Of a DNA stretch of 16,229 nt, positions 13,292 through 16,229 are shown in pieces. The DNA lies in assembly GCA_018714725.1 (NCBI GenBank), contig DVMZ01000175.1, positions 1 to 16,229 on the forward strand, read 5' to 3'. The position numbers and the translations under genes are program-made. The notes under the pieces were generated by a model. It worked only from the letters and a program-made list of their open reading frames with translations. It was not told where the DNA came from and did not search any database. The DNA comes from Candidatus Scatosoma pullistercoris (GTDB lineage: Bacteria; Bacillota; Clostridia; Christensenellales; Borkfalkiaceae). Numbering within the stretch: the first letter of the stretch is position 1; the number at the start of each line of letters is the position of its first letter.

Positions 13292-14218
13292 TCAGACCAG
13301 CTCGGTGACGCGGAGATTGCTGAGAATTTCCTCATATTTATCCTTTGTAAAGGATATTTTACCGAAAGTGGTCACCGTGGCGGTGCCCGCGGCAACCCCC
13401 GCGCGGAGAATGTCGGGCAGCGGGGCGCCCTGTTCCATCATCATCGCGGCCGCCGCAACCATACCGTCCCCCGCGCCCACCGTGGAATTGACGGCGACGT
13501 TGATGCTCTTGCAATAATAATTGTGCGTGCCGTCCGTAATCACGGCCCCGTCCTTGCCCAGGGACAAAAGCACCGTTTTGGCGCCGCGGTCGAGGAGCTC
13601 CCGGCACCCGGCAAGCATATCTTCCTTGTCTTTGATCTCCCTGCCGAGCGAATTCTGCAATTCGTCGAGATTGGGCTTGGCAAGATCCACACCCGCATCG
13701 AGTGCGGAAAACAGCCTTGCGCCCTCGGCGTCGGCAATCTTGATCGTCTTGGGATCCATCGCGCGGAAAAGTCTGCCGTAATATTCCGCCGGCACCCCGC
13801 GCGGCAGGCTGCCCGAAACGACGGTGACGTTACTGCGCGCAGAGAGCATCTGCACCATATTGAGCAGTTCGCCCGTCTTTGCCTCGCTGACTTCCTCGCC
13901 CACATCGTTCACCTCGGTGAGCATGGATTTATTATCGATAAATTTATAATTTTCACGGACGCGGCCCTTGTTCCAGATAAAGGTGAAGGGCACCCCTTCC
14001 TTGTCCAGCGCGTTTTCGAACATATATCCGTTTTCGTTGTACATAAGCCCCGTGGCATAGGGGTCTCCGCCCAGACGGGCAACGCCGATCGCCACGTTCA
14101 GCGCCTTTCCCGTAAAGGAAAGCGTCTTGCTTTTGACGATGTTCGTCCGGCCTACGTTGAGAGAATCGAGCTCTATGGTGATGTCCGTACAAGGACTCAA
14201 ACAAACGGTTAAAATCAT
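13292..14218 (-). CDS. PfkB-family hexose kinase, probably 1-phosphofructokinase (FruK-like)
   Basis: 308 residues, full length for PfkB-type 1-phosphofructokinase/tagatose-6-phosphate kinase. The N-terminus ILTVCLSPCTDITIE and TGKALNVAIGVARLGG (36-51) match the substrate-side motifs, though the usual GGKG is TGKA. The ATP/anion-hole motif GAGDG is at 248-252 with D251 as the likely catalytic base, and SLGKDGAV (219-226) is in the nucleotide region. Expected reaction: ATP-dependent phosphorylation of fructose-1-phosphate (or a related sugar phosphate) to the bisphosphate. No PTS transporter or FruR gene is adjacent, so the substrate is uncertain. The ATG follows AAGGAG by ten bases, and the gene has its own promoter downstream of the pfkA terminator. 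Confidence 0.85.
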   Translation of the reverse strand: MILTVCLSPCTDITIELDSLNVGRTNIVKSKTLSFTGKALNVAIGVARLGGDPYATGLMYNENGYMFENALDKEGVPFTFIWNKGRVRENYKFIDNKSMLTEVNDVGEEVSEAKTGELLNMVQMLSARSNVTVVSGSLPRGVPAEYYGRLFRAMDPKTIKIADAEGARLFSALDAGVDLAKPNLDELQNSLGREIKDKEDMLAGCRELLDRGAKTVLLSLGKDGAVITDGTHNYYCKSINVAVNSTVGAGDGMVAAAAMMMEQGAPLPDILRAGVAAGTATVTTFGKISFTKDKYEEILSNLRVTELV

Positions 14219-14272
14219 GAGAAGCGTTCTCCTTCCGGCAGAAAACGCGGAGCATGCCGCTCTCCCGCCGGT

Positions 14273-14296
14273 CCGGTCTTATTACCGGTCTTATTA
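14273..14296. repeat. Two perfect 12-bp tandem repeats overlapping the PfkB-family gene promoter
   Basis: CCGGTCTTATTA occurs at 14273-14284 and 14285-14296. The second copy runs into the -10 box and the first covers the early transcribed region. Possible duplicated repressor site. Confidence 0.8.
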
Positions 14297-14321
14297 TACA
14301 ACAAAAGGATAAAAATTTCAA
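14293..14321 (-). promoter_or_regulatory. Promoter of the PfkB-family kinase gene
   Basis: Minus strand TTGAAA (14316-14321), 17-bp spacer, TATAAT (14293-14298). Near-consensus; located between the pfkA terminator and the kinase start. Confidence 0.88.
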
Positions 14322-14390
14322 TATGAAACGGAAAAATTTCGCAAAAATTTTTCCTGTCCGCCATGCCCGGAGCAAAACCCTTCCGGCCCG

Positions 14391-14420
14391 AAAAAAACAG
14401 CTTCCCGCAAGAAGCTGTTT
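14391..14420 (-). terminator. Intrinsic terminator of pfkA
   Basis: Ten-pair stem AAACAGCTTC / GAAGCTGTTT with a six-base loop; the T-run continues past the stem on the minus strand. It begins 17 bases after the pfkA stop. Confidence 0.9.
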
Positions 14421-14437
14421 CCGGAACCGGCGCCCCG

Positions 14438-15400
14438 TTACATGGAAATCATCTGCAACGTTTCATAGAGTTCGTAATTGAACTCCTTCTTCATGGAAAC
14501 CGCCTCGATGATGTCCATGTCGATGATTTCGTTTTTGTGAATGCCGACCGCACGGTTTCCGATCCCCTCTTTGAGGAGCCGCACCGCTTTGTTGCCGAAC
14601 TGCGCCGCCAGCATTCTGTCCGCCATGGAAGGCGAGCCGCCGCGCTGGACGTGTCCGATACAGGTGGGGCGCACCGAATAGGTCGTCACTTCCTGCAGCT
14701 GTTTTGCAAACTGTTCCGCGCTCATGACGCCCTCCGCCACCACGATGATGTTGGAGTGCTTGCCGTTGGCGCGGGAACGGTTGATCCGCATGACGATGTC
14801 GTCCATATCAAACGCGATTTCGGGCACGACGATGATCTCCGCACCCGACGCAATGCCGCTGTACAGAGCGATATCCCCGCAATGCCGCCCCATCACTTCC
14901 ACGACGGAAATGCGTTCGTGCGAAGTCATGGTATCGCGGAGCTTATTGATGATGTCGAGGCAGGTATTCACGGCCGTATCGAATCCCAGCGTATAATCGG
15001 TGTACTGCAGATCGTTGTCGATGGTGCCGGGAATGCCGATCGTGGGCACGCCGTATTCTTCGCTGAGCACTTTCGCGCCGCGGAAAGACCCGTCGCCGCC
15101 GATGACCACAAGGCCTTCGATTCCGTATTTTTCCAGCGTTTCCACCGCCCGTTTCTGCCCTTCTTTGGTGAGCATTTCCAGGCATCTGGCGGTGCGGAGC
15201 ATCGTCCCGCCCCTCTGCACGATATCGGAGACGCTGCGCATTTCCATTTTGACAAGGTCGTCTTCCATCAACCCGGAATAGCCGCGTTCGATTCCGTAAA
15301 CTTCCAGTCCGAAATAAATCGCCGTCCTGACTACCGCGCGGATTGCCGCATTCATGCCGGGTGCGTCGCCGCCGCTCGTCAACAAACCGATTCGTTTCAT
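14438..15400 (-). CDS. pfkA: ATP-dependent 6-phosphofructokinase
   Basis: 320 residues, the standard length of bacterial PfkA. It phosphorylates fructose-6-phosphate to fructose-1,6-bisphosphate, the committing step of glycolysis. The N-terminus has LLTSGGDAPGMNAAIR. GGDGS at 101-105 has glycine, not aspartate, after GGD, which favours ATP over pyrophosphate. PGTIDND (124-130) supplies catalytic D128. MGRHCGD (170-176) and HVQRGG (250-255) belong to the sugar-phosphate and allosteric regions. The ATG follows GGAGGAAG. Upstream is dnaE, a common Firmicutes neighbour. A TATAAT box lies about 165 bp upstream, so the gene probably has its own long leader, and it ends at an intrinsic terminator. 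Confidence 0.97.
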   Translation of the reverse strand: MKRIGLLTSGGDAPGMNAAIRAVVRTAIYFGLEVYGIERGYSGLMEDDLVKMEMRSVSDIVQRGGTMLRTARCLEMLTKEGQKRAVETLEKYGIEGLVVIGGDGSFRGAKVLSEEYGVPTIGIPGTIDNDLQYTDYTLGFDTAVNTCLDIINKLRDTMTSHERISVVEVMGRHCGDIALYSGIASGAEIIVVPEIAFDMDDIVMRINRSRANGKHSNIIVVAEGVMSAEQFAKQLQEVTTYSVRPTCIGHVQRGGSPSMADRMLAAQFGNKAVRLLKEGIGNRAVGIHKNEIIDMDIIEAVSMKKEFNYELYETLQMISM

Positions 15401-15488
15401 AATCTCTTCCTCCGTCCGTAAAGCGTATTCTGCGGGAATGGGCCCGAAAGATGTCCTTCCGGAACAGTCCCCTGATAAATGCGTTCTT

Positions 15489-15507
15489 TTTTTGATGGCA
15501 TCAAAAA
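15489..15507. repeat. Palindrome in the pfkA leader
   Basis: TTTTTGAT / ATCAAAAA arms separated by GGC, between the predicted pfkA transcription start and the gene. It may be a protein-binding operator or a short RNA hairpin. It does not match a CcpA cre site as I know it. Confidence 0.5.
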
Positions 15508-15562
15508 TTTTTTTTCACGAATTTTCCGATTTCCCGGTCCTCCGCAAATGCCATTCTATCAT

Positions 15563-15590
15563 ATTATATCAAATCCTTCCGAAAAAACAA
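15563..15590 (-). promoter_or_regulatory. Probable pfkA promoter
   Basis: Perfect TATAAT at 15563-15568 preceded by TGA, with a weaker TTGTTT at 15585-15590 and a 16-bp spacer. It lies between dnaE and pfkA, leaving a leader of about 155 nt. Confidence 0.65.
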
Positions 15591-15620
15591 AGCCTTTTAC
15601 GCCTCTTTTTTGAAAAATTT

Positions 15621-16229
15621 TCAAATAAGTTTTATATTTTCTCTGCTGAGAAAACTGGCGAGCTCCGCCATGAGCGCTTTTCCGGGATTGACCTTTTGCG
15701 AACAGACCATCTTGGTCCTTCCGCGCACAAAGTACACGGGGGTATCCCCTTCATACGAACAGAGGGATTCCATCAGTTCCTCGACGTCCTCGTCGGAAAG
15801 ACTGCCGATATTCAGCCAGAGCGCCTTTGCCCGGGCGGGCGCGGGCTCCCCGGCCTCCGTCCCGCCGCCGGCATTTCCGTAACCGGCCCGATCTCCCTGA
15901 CCGCCGTAGCCGACCCGACTGTCTCCGCCCTTCCGGCCGCCCGTTCCGCCCTGTTCTTCGGGTCGGAATTCCGACATTCTGTCCACGATGATCGTGGGCG
16001 CTTTTTCCTCGTCGATGTCGATTTTTCCGGTCAGCGAAACCACCGTGTCGGGAGCGAGAAAGCCCTTGATCTGATCGTAAACTTTGGGGAAACAGACGCA
16101 TTCCACCGTCCCGTACAGATCCTCGACTGTGACAAACGCCATGAACGAGCCGGAACGGGTCTGCAGTTTCTTATACGACGAAATCATGCCGCCCATGGAT
16201 ACCTGCTGCCCGTCGGTAAGTTCGGTGTA
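15621..16229 (-). CDS. dnaE: DNA polymerase III subunit alpha, C-terminal part (5' end outside window)
   Basis: 202 residues are visible and the frame is open through the right edge, so the true start is outside. The visible start of the fragment resembles the OB-fold region of DnaE: DGQQVSMGGMISSYKK, then GSFMAFVTVEDLYGTVECVCFPKVYD, typical of the single-strand-DNA-binding domain after the polymerase core. After IIVDRMSEFRPEE comes a glycine-rich linker of about 40 residues with GYGGQ/GYGNAGGG patterns, then a C-terminal domain ending ASFLSRENIKLI. The linker is unusual for DnaE. The polymerase is the replicative catalytic subunit. No GC-rich terminator is seen after the stop, so some readthrough into pfkA is possible. 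Confidence 0.9.
   Translation of the reverse strand, partial: YTELTDGQQVSMGGMISSYKKLQTRSGSFMAFVTVEDLYGTVECVCFPKVYDQIKGFLAPDTVVSLTGKIDIDEEKAPTIIVDRMSEFRPEEQGGTGGRKGGDSRVGYGGQGDRAGYGNAGGGTEAGEPAPARAKALWLNIGSLSDEDVEELMESLCSYEGDTPVYFVRGRTKMVCSQKVNPGKALMAELASFLSRENIKLI

Overview
The window carries genes on one strand only: every gene I can support is on the minus strand, so transcription runs from high to low coordinates. Strong GGAGG-type ribosome-binding sites, TTGAAA/TATAAT promoters, U-tailed terminators and a dnaE tail next to pfkA (a classic Firmicutes neighbourhood) point to an anaerobic Firmicutes/Clostridia-like bacterium with fairly GC-rich genes and AT-rich intergenic DNA. I cannot name the genus. 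I see no IS element, integrase, tRNA, rRNA or CRISPR array.

Layout from the right edge, in transcription order. (1) The C-terminal part of dnaE (DNA polymerase III alpha), cut by the window edge. (2) pfkA, 6-phosphofructokinase, with its own promoter and terminator. (3) A PfkB-family 1-phosphofructokinase-like gene with its own promoter. (4) A gene-poor ~530-bp interval with two strong hairpins, one a good minus-strand terminator. (5) A 64-residue four-cysteine protein with an excellent promoter. (6) A DUF308/HdeD-like membrane protein ending in a strong terminator. (7) A promoter plus ~160-nt leader containing a terminator-like hairpin. (8) An ~11.4-kb run of closely packed genes reaching the left edge: LDH/MDH-family dehydrogenase, fumC, hdrB, hdrC, hdrA, mvhD/flxD-like, flxC-like, flxB-like, flxA-like, 2Fe-2S/4Fe-4S frdB-like, frdA-like flavoprotein, and a small PQ-loop-like membrane protein cut by the edge.

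The operon reads as a self-contained reductive branch from oxaloacetate to succinate. The first enzyme has Arg at the LDH/MDH specificity position (malate-like). FumC converts malate to fumarate. FrdA has the full set of succinate/fumarate catalytic residues but no covalent-FAD histidine, and no membrane anchor subunit is present. Between them lies a complete HdrABC-FlxABCD electron-bifurcation module. The most interesting hypothesis is a soluble, quinone-independent complex that oxidises NAD(P)H at FlxA, bifurcates at the HdrA flavin, and sends one electron pair to ferredoxin and the other to fumarate through HdrBC and FrdB. HdrABC and FlxABCD are known families. Their coupling to a fumarate reductase here is inferred from gene order and motifs, and I do not know of a characterised example.
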